Positions 53,016 through 61,108 of a stretch of 64,000 bases of DNA are shown one piece after another. The notes below the pieces were generated by a model that saw only the letters and a program-made list of their open reading frames with translations, had not been told where the DNA came from and did no database searches. Made by a program: the position numbers and the translations under genes. Position 1 is the first letter of the stretch. Every line of letters begins with the position of its first letter. Source of the stretch: Duganella flavida (GTDB lineage: Bacteria; Pseudomonadota; Gammaproteobacteria; Burkholderiales; Burkholderiaceae_D); assembly GCF_009857445.1 (NCBI RefSeq), contig NZ_WWCN01000013.1, positions 62,001-126,000 on the forward strand, given 5' to 3'.

Positions 53016-53798
53016 TCAGGCGCCGAAGGCGGCACGTACGCTGCCCAAACCCTCGATGCTCGCTTCGAATACGTCGCCGGGACGGGCCAGCGCCATCGGC
53101 CCCAGTGCGCCGGTCAGCACGATGTCGCCCGCCTGCAATGGGCTGCCGAGACGCGCCATGGTGTCGGCCAGCCAGACGGCGGCGCGCAACGGATTGCCAA
53201 GACAGGCCGCACCGGCGCCGGTCGACACCTGTTCGCCACGCTTTTCCATCACCATGCCGCAGCCCATCACGTCAAACTCGGACAGCTTGACGGGACGCGA
53301 ACCAAGCACGAACAAGCCACTCGACGCGTTGTCGGCGATGGTGTCGGCCAGGCTGATGTCCCAGTTGGCGATACGGCTGCCGACAATCTCAATCGCCGGC
53401 AAGGCGTAGGCGGTGGCGCGCAGGATATCGGCCACGGTGTTTTGCTCGTGCGACAGCGAGCGCTCCAGCACCAATGCAATCTCGGCTTCCACCTTCGGCT
53501 GCAGCACGCGGCCCGGCGCCACTTCTTCGCCGTCGCACAAGCACATATCGGCATACAGCATGCCGAAGTCCGGCTGGTCCACGCCCAACTGCTTCTGCAC
53601 TGCGGCCGAAGTCAGGCCGATCTTGCGGCCGACAGCGCGGCGGCCGCGTACCAGCCAGCGGTCGGTATTGATTTTCTGGACGGCGTAGGCGCTCTCGATG
53701 TCGGTGGCGCCTATCAGGTCGCGCACCGGTGCACATGGTTCGCCGCGCTGGTGCGCTTCCCAGATCCGGTCTGCGGCTTGCTGAATTTGCGTATTCAT
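53016..53798 (-). CDS. nbaH: 2-oxopent-4-enoate hydratase
   Basis: 260 residues of the MhpD/DmpE hydratase type: GRKIGLTSAAVQKQLGVDQP and metal site PKVEAEIALVLE. It hydrates 2-oxopent-4-enoate to 4-hydroxy-2-oxovalerate. The ATG at 53798 follows AGGAG and overlaps the RidA stop as ATGA; a longer frame upstream was rejected because it crosses the RidA gene. Confidence 0.92.
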   Translation of the reverse strand: MNTQIQQAADRIWEAHQRGEPCAPVRDLIGATDIESAYAVQKINTDRWLVRGRRAVGRKIGLTSAAVQKQLGVDQPDFGMLYADMCLCDGEEVAPGRVLQPKVEAEIALVLERSLSHEQNTVADILRATAYALPAIEIVGSRIANWDISLADTIADNASSGLFVLGSRPVKLSEFDVMGCGMVMEKRGEQVSTGAGAACLGNPLRAAVWLADTMARLGSPLQAGDIVLTGALGPMALARPGDVFEASIEGLGSVRAAFGA

Positions 53799-54193
53799 GG
53801 ACGACGCTCCTGCACAAAAGTGAATTCGATTTCGACGCTGGCGCCCAGCGGCAGTGCGCTGACGCCGATGCTGGTACGTGCTGGAGGCGTGACCTCCGGC
53901 GTGAACACGGCTTCCCACGCGGCGTTGATGTCGCTGAACAGATCCATGCGCGTGGTGTAGATGCGAGCGATCAGCAGCTGGTCCAGCGTGACGCCGTAAT
54001 CCGGCAAGGCGCGTTGCAGAATCGCGAGGATGAAGGCCGCTTCGGCGCCGGGTCCACCGGCCATCAGCGCGCCGGTGTCAGCATCGAGGGCGATCATGCC
54101 GGACAGCTGCACCGTGTCGCCTATGCGCACGCATGGGCTGTAGCGGAAGCGCGGTGCAGCGACCGCCGGGGACTGTATCGTTTGGCGTTGCAT
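53795..54193 (-). CDS. Second RidA-family protein of the aminomuconate operon
   Basis: 132 residues of RidA fold with Arg and Glu of the deaminase site retained (PARTSIGVSALPLGASVEIEFTF). It is only distantly similar to the 139-residue deaminase at 49780. It sits between the semialdehyde dehydrogenase and hydratase genes and overlaps the latter as ATGA. Possible roles: a second deaminase for a related enamine, or protection against reactive enamine intermediates. Ribosome site GGAGATCGC. Confidence 0.82.
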   Translation of the reverse strand: MQRQTIQSPAVAAPRFRYSPCVRIGDTVQLSGMIALDADTGALMAGGPGAEAAFILAILQRALPDYGVTLDQLLIARIYTTRMDLFSDINAAWEAVFTPEVTPPARTSIGVSALPLGASVEIEFTFVQERRP

Positions 54194-54202
54194 GCGATCT
54201 CC

Positions 54203-55672
54203 TTACAGTTTGATGCAGATGTTGGCGACGTCGGAATAGAAGTCGAGCGAATAGCGTCCGCCTTCGCGGCCAAGGCCGGACAGCTTGACGCCGCCGAACG
54301 GCGTGCGCAGGTCGCGCAGATACCAGGTGTTGACCCAGACCAGGCCAACATGGATGCGGCGCGCAACGCGGTGCGCGCGCGACAGGTTGGTGGTCCACAG
54401 CGCGCAGGCCAGGCCGTACTTGCTGTCGTTGACGCGGCCGATGATTTCTTCTTCATCGTCAAACGGCGCGATGTGGCATACCGGGCCGAAGATTTCTTCC
54501 GTGTTGCAGCGCGCGTTGTCCGGCAGTCCGGTCCACACGGTCGGCTGCACATAGGCGCCCTGGTCGCGGGCGTCGCCGAATACTGGCACGCCGCCACCGG
54601 CAACCACGGTCGCGCCCTCTTCCACCGCCAGCCGGTAGTAGCTCAGTACCTTGTCGCGGTGGCCGCGTGAAATCAGCGGCCCCATATCGACCTCCGCTTC
54701 ATCCGGGAAGCCGATGCGCAACGCATGCACCTTTTCCTTGATCGCGGCGACGAATTTTTCATAGATCGGCCGCTGCACGTAGACGCGCTCGGAACACAGG
54801 CACACCTGGCCGGAGTTGGTGAACGACGAACGCACCACGCCAGCGACGGCGGCATCGAAGTCCGCATCGGCAAACACCACGGCGGCGTTCTTGCCACCCA
54901 GTTCAAACGACACTTCCTTGACGCCGTCCGCCACCGCTTTCATGATGGTGCTGCCAGTGCGCGATTCGCCGGTGAAGGTCAGCGCGTCGATGCCCGTGCT
55001 CTGGGTCAGGAACTGGCCGGCCGAATCAGCGCCGCGGCCGTGCACCAGATTGAAGACGCCTGGCGGCACGCCGGCGTGGCACATGACTTCCGCCAGCAGC
55101 GTGGCGCTGGCCGGCGACTCTTCGGACGGTTTGGCGACGACCGCGTTCCCACAGGCCAGTGCTGGCGCCACTTTCCACGTCAGCAGCAGCAGCGGCAAGT
55201 TCCACGGCGAGATGATGCCCACCACGCCCAACGGCTTGCGCACCGTGTAATTCAGCGCGCCGGCGCCATCGGCGGTTGGCGTCTCGAAGGCATCCGAGTT
55301 GGCGCAGGCGGCCAGGTCGGCGAAGGTGCGGAAGTTGGTGATGGCGCGGGCAATATCCAGGCTGCGCGCCTGATGAACAGGACGGCCGGTATCGCCCACT
55401 TCGGCGGCGACGAATTCGTCGAAGCGCGCTTCGATGCCGTCGGCGATTTTGTGCAGCATGGCGGCGCGCTGCTGCACGCTCATCTTGCCCCATGGCCCGG
55501 ACAGCGCGCGGCGCGCGGCCGCTACCGCCGACTCCACGGTGGCGCGGTCGGCTTCGGACACCCGCGACAGCAGGCGGCCGTCAACGGGACAGAGGTTATC
55601 GAAAGTCGCTGCGCTGGCGACGAATTCGCCGCCGATGTAGTGGCGCAACAGGGCCGGTGATTCTGGTTTCAA
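54203..55672 (-). CDS. nbaE: 2-aminomuconic 6-semialdehyde dehydrogenase
   Basis: 489 residues, aldehyde dehydrogenase superfamily: FELGGKNAA with the catalytic Glu, SGQVCLCSERVYV with the nucleophilic Cys, and GVVGIISPWNLP for cofactor. It resembles 2-hydroxymuconic and 2-aminomuconic semialdehyde dehydrogenases. The start codon is TTG, supported by AAGGAG six bases upstream. It is the first gene of the operon; an inverted repeat overlaps the promoter region just ahead and a terminator-like hairpin separates it from the LysR gene. Confidence 0.9.
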   Translation of the reverse strand: MKPESPALLRHYIGGEFVASAATFDNLCPVDGRLLSRVSEADRATVESAVAAARRALSGPWGKMSVQQRAAMLHKIADGIEARFDEFVAAEVGDTGRPVHQARSLDIARAITNFRTFADLAACANSDAFETPTADGAGALNYTVRKPLGVVGIISPWNLPLLLLTWKVAPALACGNAVVAKPSEESPASATLLAEVMCHAGVPPGVFNLVHGRGADSAGQFLTQSTGIDALTFTGESRTGSTIMKAVADGVKEVSFELGGKNAAVVFADADFDAAVAGVVRSSFTNSGQVCLCSERVYVQRPIYEKFVAAIKEKVHALRIGFPDEAEVDMGPLISRGHRDKVLSYYRLAVEEGATVVAGGGVPVFGDARDQGAYVQPTVWTGLPDNARCNTEEIFGPVCHIAPFDDEEEIIGRVNDSKYGLACALWTTNLSRAHRVARRIHVGLVWVNTWYLRDLRTPFGGVKLSGLGREGGRYSLDFYSDVANICIKL

Positions 55673-55684
55673 GGCTGTCTCCTT

Positions 55685-55707
55685 ATGCTCGTTATGAAAT
55701 CGAGTAT
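55685..55707 (-). promoter_or_regulatory. Dyad in the operon promoter region
   Basis: ATGCTCG-N9-CGAGTAT, symmetrical except for one position, lies 13-35 bp before the TTG of the first catabolic gene. A -10-like TATACT overlaps its edge at 55702-55707. This is a likely operator for the operon. Candidate regulators are the adjacent LysR and GntR proteins; the arm spacing does not settle which. Confidence 0.4.
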
Positions 55708-55734
55708 AGGGAGAAGCTGAAATAAAATATAATG

Positions 55735-55765
55735 AAAAAACCGGACTCAGGTATTCCTGTTTTTT
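55735..55765. terminator. Bidirectional terminator-like hairpin after the LysR gene
   Basis: AAAAAACCGGA and TCCTGTTTTTT pair at 10 of 11 positions around a 9-base loop, giving a T-run on either strand. It overlaps the LysR stop codon. It would end LysR transcription before the aminomuconate operon, making that operon independent of the genes to its right. Confidence 0.6.
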
Positions 55766-56774
55766 ATTGCAGTTCCTTGGCGGCCAGCGTCAGACAATCG
55801 ATAAATCGTGCCGCTGCCGGCGTGCTGGCGCGGTCGCCGCGCACCGAATAACCGATGCGGCCAAAGGCGCCGATGTCACCCAGCTCCAGTATCTTCAGCA
55901 GCTTGAGTTGCGCGAAGTGCTGCGCCACGGCGCGCGGCATCAGGTTAATCGCCTGCATGGATTGCAGCAGACCGATATTGGTCAGCAGTGACAGCGACTC
56001 CACCACGTTGGACGGCATTGGCAGGCCGGCATCCGCAAACAGGCGCTCTGCGCGCAGGCGCGCGGGCGATTCGATGGTCGGCAGTAGCCATGGCCAGTCC
56101 AGCAACTGCTTCAATTCGATCTTGGGCTGGCTGGCCAGCGGGTGTTCGCTCCAGACCACCGCGCACAACGCCTCACTATATAGCTCCGTGTGGCGGAAGC
56201 TGTACATGCGGGCCAGCGGCAGGTCGGCTTCCGGCAAGCGGCCGACTACCAGATCCAGTTCGCCGGTGGCCAGCGCGGGGAACAGGCGGTCGGTTGGGCC
56301 TTCGCGCACCGTCACTAGTACGCCGGGACGGTCCGCCTTCAGTTTGGCGATAGCGATAGGCAGCAGCCGCGCCGACGCCGAGATCAGCGTGCCGACCACC
56401 ACATGGCCCGATTCGCCGGAGCGGAAGGAATTCAGTTCGTCCGTCAGGTAGCGCAATTCGGCAATGACGGCTTTGACGCGGTCGCCCAGCAGCGCCGCAT
56501 AGCAGGTTGGCACAACGCCGCGATTAGTCCGTTCGAACAGTTCAACGCCCAGATCCGCCTCCAGCTCCTGGATCGCCTTGGTGACGGCGGGCTGGGTCAG
56601 ATTCAGTTCACGCGCGGCGCGCGCAATGGATTGCGACACCAGCACGCGGTCGAAAATCAGCAGCGGCTTGAGTTTAATCCGCCGCAGCATGACATCCACC
56701 AGCGGGATGTTGACGCGATTGCCATCGCCCGGCCGCTCCGCCGGCACCTCGTCGTCATCGGGCTGCATGGGCAT
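55764..56774 (-). CDS. LysR-family regulator (PcaQ/GbpR-like)
   Basis: 336 residues; a helix-turn-helix (ISIARAARELNLTQPAVTKAI-like, residues about 50-70) after a 30-residue N-terminal extension, and an effector domain resembling regulators of aromatic and sugar-acid catabolism. It overlaps the GntR gene by 20 bp (56755-56774), so it is translated from the same transcript. It lies between the two catabolic units and could serve either: the aminomuconate operon downstream or the unit upstream. Confidence 0.88.
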   Translation of the reverse strand: MPMQPDDDEVPAERPGDGNRVNIPLVDVMLRRIKLKPLLIFDRVLVSQSIARAARELNLTQPAVTKAIQELEADLGVELFERTNRGVVPTCYAALLGDRVKAVIAELRYLTDELNSFRSGESGHVVVGTLISASARLLPIAIAKLKADRPGVLVTVREGPTDRLFPALATGELDLVVGRLPEADLPLARMYSFRHTELYSEALCAVVWSEHPLASQPKIELKQLLDWPWLLPTIESPARLRAERLFADAGLPMPSNVVESLSLLTNIGLLQSMQAINLMPRAVAQHFAQLKLLKILELGDIGAFGRIGYSVRGDRASTPAAARFIDCLTLAAKELQ

Positions 56775-57414
56775 CCTGACGTTCGCGCATCACTTCCAGC
56801 ACATGGACATTGAGGCGGTTGGCATGATCGCGCATCGCCAGGTAGGAACGCTCCGCATCGCCGCCAACGATGGCTTCCACCACCGCCGCATGCTCCTCCT
56901 GCGACTTGGCCAGACGCCGCTCCACACCACCTTGTGCGGCGCGAAACTGGTTCAGGCGCAGGCGCAGCTTGTCGATGCTATCGGCCAGGCTGCGGTTATG
57001 CGCGCCGGCGCAGATCAGTTGATGGAACTTGCCGTTCATTTCAAGATAGCCTTCTTCATCGCCCTGCTCGATGCACTCCAGGCTTTGCAGATGGATTAGC
57101 TCCAGCTGTTTTTTCTGTACAGCGCTCATGCGCTGCGCGCTGATGCGGCAGCACAGCGCTTCCAGCTCGCCCAGCGCTTCCAGCGTATCGGCCAGTTCAT
57201 CGAGGCTGATGCTGACCACAATGCCGCCTTTGCGCGGACGCAGTTCGATCAGGCCATTCGAGGCCAGTTCGCGCAGCGCTGCGCGGATGGGCGTGCGCGA
57301 CACCTTGAAGCGCTCGCCGATGGCGTTTTCTTCCAGGCTGTCTCCGGGCGCCAGGGTGCCATTGATAATTTCGTCTGCAAGGATGCGATAAAGCCGCATC
57401 GAAATGGTTTCCAT
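56755..57414 (-). CDS. GntR-family regulator with FCD domain
   Basis: 219 residues: winged helix (ENAIGERFKVSRTPIRAALRELASNGL) and an all-helical FCD ligand domain with metal-binding His residues (NGKFHQLI; EEHAAVVEAI; RDHANRLN). FCD regulators respond to carboxylated or amino-containing metabolites and usually repress. The gene follows the TauE-like gene by 43 bp, in which two direct repeats lie. It likely controls the ABC/RidA unit. Confidence 0.9.
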   Translation of the reverse strand: METISMRLYRILADEIINGTLAPGDSLEENAIGERFKVSRTPIRAALRELASNGLIELRPRKGGIVVSISLDELADTLEALGELEALCCRISAQRMSAVQKKQLELIHLQSLECIEQGDEEGYLEMNGKFHQLICAGAHNRSLADSIDKLRLRLNQFRAAQGGVERRLAKSQEEHAAVVEAIVGGDAERSYLAMRDHANRLNVHVLEVMRERQDAHAAR

Positions 57415-57441
57415 CGTTTTTGCTCTTATCTACAAAGTTTC

Positions 57442-57462
57442 GACACTATACAAGACACTATA
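57442..57462 (-). repeat. Tandem 9-bp direct repeat upstream of the GntR gene
   Basis: GACACTATA occurs twice, separated by CAA (12-bp period); on the minus strand each reads TATAGTGTC. The second copy overlaps the stop codon of the TauE-like gene. TATAGT resembles a -10 box, so the repeat may be both a promoter and the binding site of the GntR protein, allowing autoregulation. Confidence 0.5.
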
Positions 57463-58246
57463 AACTAAACAGCATCCTGGTTCCCACCGCCAGCAACAGC
57501 AGCGCAAACAGCTTTTTGAGTTTCGCGACCGGCAGCGCATGGGCCAAGCGCGCGCCCAGCGGTGCGGTCAGCACACTGACGCCAGCAACCGCGATCAGCG
57601 CTGGCAGATAGACGAAGCCCAGGCTATGTTCCGGCAGCCCGGCCACGCGCCAGCCATTCAGCACATAGCCAGTCGCTCCTGCCAACGCAATCGGAAAGCC
57701 CAAGGCGGCCGAGGTGCCGATCACCGTATGCAGCGGCACATTACACCACGTCATAAAGGGAACGGACAAGGTGCCGCCGCCGATGCCGACGAAGCTGGAC
57801 ACCACGCCGATCGCGCCACCGGATGCCAGCATGCCGCCGCTTTCCGGCAGCTGGCGGCTCGGCGCGGGCTTGATATTCATGAGCATCTGGACGGCGACGA
57901 AGTAGGCAAAGGCCACAAAAATCGCTTTCAGCAGATTGCTGGACATGTGGGCTGTCAGCCACACGCCGGCCAGCGTGCCAAGCACGATGCCGGGCGTGAG
58001 CTGGCGCACCACGACCCAGTCGACCGCGCCGCGCCGATGGTGCGAACGCAGGCTGGCGACGGAGGTGAATAGTATCGACGCCATCGAGGTGCCCAAGGCC
58101 AGATGCAGCGTGTATTGCGGCGGGAAGCCGTGCGCCGCATACACCAGGGTCAGCACCGGCACAATGACCGTACCGCCGCCCACGCCGAGCAAGCCGGCCA
58201 ATATCCCGGCAAAGGCGCCGAGACCGAGGTAAAGCAGGATATCCAT
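57458..58246 (-). CDS. TauE/SafE-family anion exporter
   Basis: 262 residues with eight predicted membrane helices and the repeated family pattern GLLGVGGGTVIVPVL (N-terminal half) and SSFVGIGGGTLSVPFMT (C-terminal half). Members export sulfite, sulfoacetate or other anions. The start at 58246 follows AAAGAG; a longer frame from 58342 was rejected. It begins 11 bp after the nitroreductase gene, so it is part of the same operon. Together with a sulfonate-type ABC importer it raises the possibility of a sulfur-containing substrate. Confidence 0.88.
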   Translation of the reverse strand: MDILLYLGLGAFAGILAGLLGVGGGTVIVPVLTLVYAAHGFPPQYTLHLALGTSMASILFTSVASLRSHHRRGAVDWVVVRQLTPGIVLGTLAGVWLTAHMSSNLLKAIFVAFAYFVAVQMLMNIKPAPSRQLPESGGMLASGGAIGVVSSFVGIGGGTLSVPFMTWCNVPLHTVIGTSAALGFPIALAGATGYVLNGWRVAGLPEHSLGFVYLPALIAVAGVSVLTAPLGARLAHALPVAKLKKLFALLLLAVGTRMLFSL

Positions 58247-58257
58247 GTATGTTCTCT

Positions 58258-58851
58258 TTATAGTAGCGTGCACACTTGATCGAAGCGCAGGCGTGGACTG
58301 CGCGGGAAAATTTTGGCGTGATCGCCATGACCGAGATTGCAAATGAAATTCACGCGCACCCGCCCATCGGGGAAGAACTCGCGGTTGACAGCCGCCGCAT
58401 CGAAGCCGGAGACCGGGCCGCAGTCCAGCCCCAGCGCGCGCGCCGCCAGCATCAGGTAGGCGCCTTGCAGGCTGCCATTGCGGAAGGCCGTGGCTTCCGC
58501 CAGCACGGCGTTGTTGGCGAACAGCGTGGCTGCGGTTGGATTGTGCGGAAACAGCTGTGGCAAATGCGCGTGGAATTGCAAGTCATAGCCGATCACCGCC
58601 ACCACCGGCGCATCGCGCACTTTATCGACGTTGCCGGGATTGATGGCGGGGAGCAGCCGCTCCCTGGCCTCGGCCGTGCGCAAGAACAGCACGCGCGCCG
58701 GGCTGCCATTGACGCTGGTTGGGCAGAGCTTCATTAAGTCATAGACCTGCACCAGCAGTTCGTCGTCCACCGTTTTGAGCAGCCAGCCGTTGTGCGAGCG
58801 CGCGGCGCGGAACAGCAGATCGAGGCCGGCGTCGTCGAGCCGCGCATTCAT
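58258..58851 (-). CDS. RutE-like nitroreductase-family protein
   Basis: 197 residues of the flavin nitroreductase fold. The pattern AARSHNGW near the start, LMKLCPTSVNGSPAR and GLDCGPVSGFDAAAVN match RutE, the malonic-semialdehyde/3-hydroxypropionate reductase of the pyrimidine Rut pathway, which needs FMN. RutA, RutB and RutF are not seen in this window, so it may act on another semialdehyde here. It overlaps the RidA gene as ATGA. Confidence 0.85.
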   Translation of the reverse strand: MNARLDDAGLDLLFRAARSHNGWLLKTVDDELLVQVYDLMKLCPTSVNGSPARVLFLRTAEARERLLPAINPGNVDKVRDAPVVAVIGYDLQFHAHLPQLFPHNPTAATLFANNAVLAEATAFRNGSLQGAYLMLAARALGLDCGPVSGFDAAAVNREFFPDGRVRVNFICNLGHGDHAKIFPRSPRLRFDQVCTLL

Positions 58852-59225
58852 ACAACCTCCGGTTTGTAGGCGGTGACGCTCAACTCCACTACCATGTCCG
58901 GATGCGGCAGCTGCGCCACGCCCACCGTGGCGCGCGCGGCGCGGCCGTTGAACGCCTGCGCATAGACTGCGTTGTAAGCGTCAAAGCAGGCCATGTCAGT
59001 CAGGTAGCTGGTGACGGACACGCAGTCATCGAGCGTGGCGCCCGCCTCCGCCAATGCGGCCCTGATTTTGTCGATCACGACGCGCGTCTGCAAAGCCGCG
59101 TCACGTGGCTGCGCGCCGGCCACGCTGCCATCCGCCTGACGCGCGCTCATGCCGGAGACGTAAATAAAATCCCCGGCGCGGCACCACGCCGGATAACGAC
59201 CCAGCGGCGCGATCGCAGCGCTCAT
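58848..59225 (-). CDS. RidA/RutC-family protein
   Basis: 125 residues with RidA fold and the Arg/Glu site (RATVGVAQLPHPDMVVELSVTA). It is the third RidA-family gene within 10 kb. It sits between the DHDPS-like and RutE-like genes with ATGA overlaps on both sides. By context it should release ammonia from an enamine/imine intermediate or act like RutC on an aminoacrylate. The ATG at 59225 follows GGAGGCGG; the longer frame upstream was rejected. Confidence 0.85.
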   Translation of the reverse strand: MSAAIAPLGRYPAWCRAGDFIYVSGMSARQADGSVAGAQPRDAALQTRVVIDKIRAALAEAGATLDDCVSVTSYLTDMACFDAYNAVYAQAFNGRAARATVGVAQLPHPDMVVELSVTAYKPEVV

Positions 59226-60139
59226 GCCGCCTCCAGCCCAGGCATGGCGAAACCAGCGGCCGACAACAGCGCATGCAGCTCGTCCTGCTGCTGCCCGCTC
59301 AAGGCCCGCAGCGGTGGACGCTGGCGCTGCCACTGCGGATCATCGCGATAATGCGCCAGCGTCCACTTGAGTGCCGCGATCATCGGATACTTTTGGATGA
59401 TCTGGCGTATCGTATCCAACGAGGCTTGCGCCTTGGCGGCGTCCGGCGAGCGCCAGTCGGCGCACATCGCACTGATTGCCGCCGGATTGATGTTGATCGT
59501 CGCTGAAATGCAGCCCGCAGCACCAAGCGGCAAGGCGCGTGACAGCAGACTTTCCGATGCCGGGAAAATGGACAGCTGCGGGAAGTTCTTCAGCATCGCC
59601 TCCAGGTTGGCCCAGTCACCGGAGCTGTCCTTGACGCCGGCAATCTGCTGCGGGAAGCGCGCCGCCAGCCGTTCGATCAAATTCAGCGAGATCGGCACGC
59701 CGGAGAAAGCCGGGATGTGATACAGGAACACGCGAAGATTTTGCATCGCCACGCGCTCAATCACCTCGGCGTAGTAGTCAAACAAGCCGTCGTCGGAGAC
59801 GCCTTTGTAGAAAAATGGCGGCAGCATCAGCACACCCGCACAGCCGTGCAAGGTCGCATGGCGGCTCAACTCCACCGTGTCCGGCAGCGCGCAGCAACCG
59901 GTGCCCGGCAAAATGCGGCTCGCATCCAGTCCATTGGCTATCAGGTGATCAAGCAACACCACTCGCTCGCTGACGGTGAGCGAATTTGCCTCGCTATTGG
60001 TGCCGAATACCGCCAGCCCGGCGCCCTGCTGCTGCAACCAGCGGCAATGCTGCGCGAAGCGCTCAACATCAGGACTCAGGTCCGCCTTGAATGGCGTAAC
60101 GGCGGGCGCAAAAGCCCCTGTCAATCGGTTTGACATCAT
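59222..60139 (-). CDS. DHDPS/N-acetylneuraminate-lyase-family aldolase
   Basis: 305 residues, TIM barrel of class I lyases. The Schiff-base Lys is in AGVKDSSGD and the catalytic Tyr in LYHIPAFSG. The GTNSEANSL motif replaces the GTTGE of DapA, so this is not lysine biosynthesis but a catabolic or keto-acid lyase of the family. Such enzymes cleave or condense pyruvate with an aldehyde. It is followed by RidA with ATGA overlap. Confidence 0.85.
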   Translation of the reverse strand: MMSNRLTGAFAPAVTPFKADLSPDVERFAQHCRWLQQQGAGLAVFGTNSEANSLTVSERVVLLDHLIANGLDASRILPGTGCCALPDTVELSRHATLHGCAGVLMLPPFFYKGVSDDGLFDYYAEVIERVAMQNLRVFLYHIPAFSGVPISLNLIERLAARFPQQIAGVKDSSGDWANLEAMLKNFPQLSIFPASESLLSRALPLGAAGCISATININPAAISAMCADWRSPDAAKAQASLDTIRQIIQKYPMIAALKWTLAHYRDDPQWQRQRPPLRALSGQQQDELHALLSAAGFAMPGLEAA

Positions 60140-60160
60140 GATACTTCTCCAGTGAGTGAT

Positions 60161-61108
60161 TCAAATGGGTCGCGTGTGATCCAGGAAGTCGATCAACGCA
60201 GGACCGAAGCAGCGGTCCGCTGTGCCTAGATGTGCGACGATGGACGTGTGGTTATGGCCTGGCACGCGCAGTAAAGTGCACGGCGCCGATGCGGCACGCG
60301 CGCGCCGGTAAAACTCTTCGCCGTAGCTATCGAGATAAGGATTCTCAAACTCCGCAATCGCCACCATTGCCGGCATATCGAGCCGCGCCGCATGCGTGCA
60401 AGGCGACAGTTGGTCATAGCGCGCCGCATCGTCGCCCCAATACGCCCGCACGCCCGCCGCATTCGGATTGCCGGGCAAGACGTCCGCCCGCAAGCGCGCG
60501 CTGATCAGCGCCAGTCCTGATAGCCCTCCCCCGCTGTGCCGCGCCGCCTCCAATGCCGGATCGAGCACATACGCCGCCGCATGCGCGCCGCCGGCCGAGT
60601 GCCCGGCCAACACGATATGCTGCGGATTGCCGCCAAACCTGCCAGCGTTCCGCCGCAACCACGCCAGCGCCAGCGCAATGTCCTCACTGCCGGCGGGATA
60701 CGCGGCCTCCGGCGCCAGCCGGTACTCCAGGTTCACCGCCACGTATCCTTGCTGCGCAATATAGCGCGTCACATTGCCGTAGATTTCGGCGTTGCTGTTC
60801 ATATTCCCGCGCATGAAGGCGCCGCCATGCACAAACACCACCACTGGCGCGGGCGGCGCGCCCTGCGCATCGTCCTGGCGATAGATGTCCATGCACTGGC
60901 GCGGATGCTCGCCATACGCCAGCCCGGCATTCACCCGCACGCCGTCCTTGCTGGCCGCCGCATGGTGCGGCGTGTAGATCGCTACCACCTGCTCGCGATG
61001 GCGATTGATGTCGTCCGCCCAGCGCGGCCCCATCGCCAGCAAAGTCTCGCGCTCTGCATCGGACAGGCCCGCAAACGGCGGCGCCCAGGAACGGAACGGA
61101 GCGCCCAT
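60161..61108 (-). CDS. Alpha/beta hydrolase (HSL/kynurenine-formamidase-like)
   Basis: 315 residues with oxyanion-hole HGGAFMRG, nucleophile GHSAGGAHA and a C-terminal His in VPGHNHTSIV. Members of this fold hydrolyse esters, amides or formamides. The start at 61108 overlaps the ATPase stop by one base (TGATG). Context suggests it opens or hydrolyses a ring or amide produced in this pathway; the substrate is unknown. Confidence 0.85.
   Translation of the reverse strand: MGAPFRSWAPPFAGLSDAERETLLAMGPRWADDINRHREQVVAIYTPHHAAASKDGVRVNAGLAYGEHPRQCMDIYRQDDAQGAPPAPVVVFVHGGAFMRGNMNSNAEIYGNVTRYIAQQGYVAVNLEYRLAPEAAYPAGSEDIALALAWLRRNAGRFGGNPQHIVLAGHSAGGAHAAAYVLDPALEAARHSGGGLSGLALISARLRADVLPGNPNAAGVRAYWGDDAARYDQLSPCTHAARLDMPAMVAIAEFENPYLDSYGEEFYRRARAASAPCTLLRVPGHNHTSIVAHLGTADRCFGPALIDFLDHTRPI

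Noticed and set aside
58258..59225. Assigning the RidA and RutE-like genes to a pyrimidine (Rut) pathway
   Set aside because: RutA, RutB and RutF are missing in the window and a VOC protein and DHDPS-type lyase are present instead.
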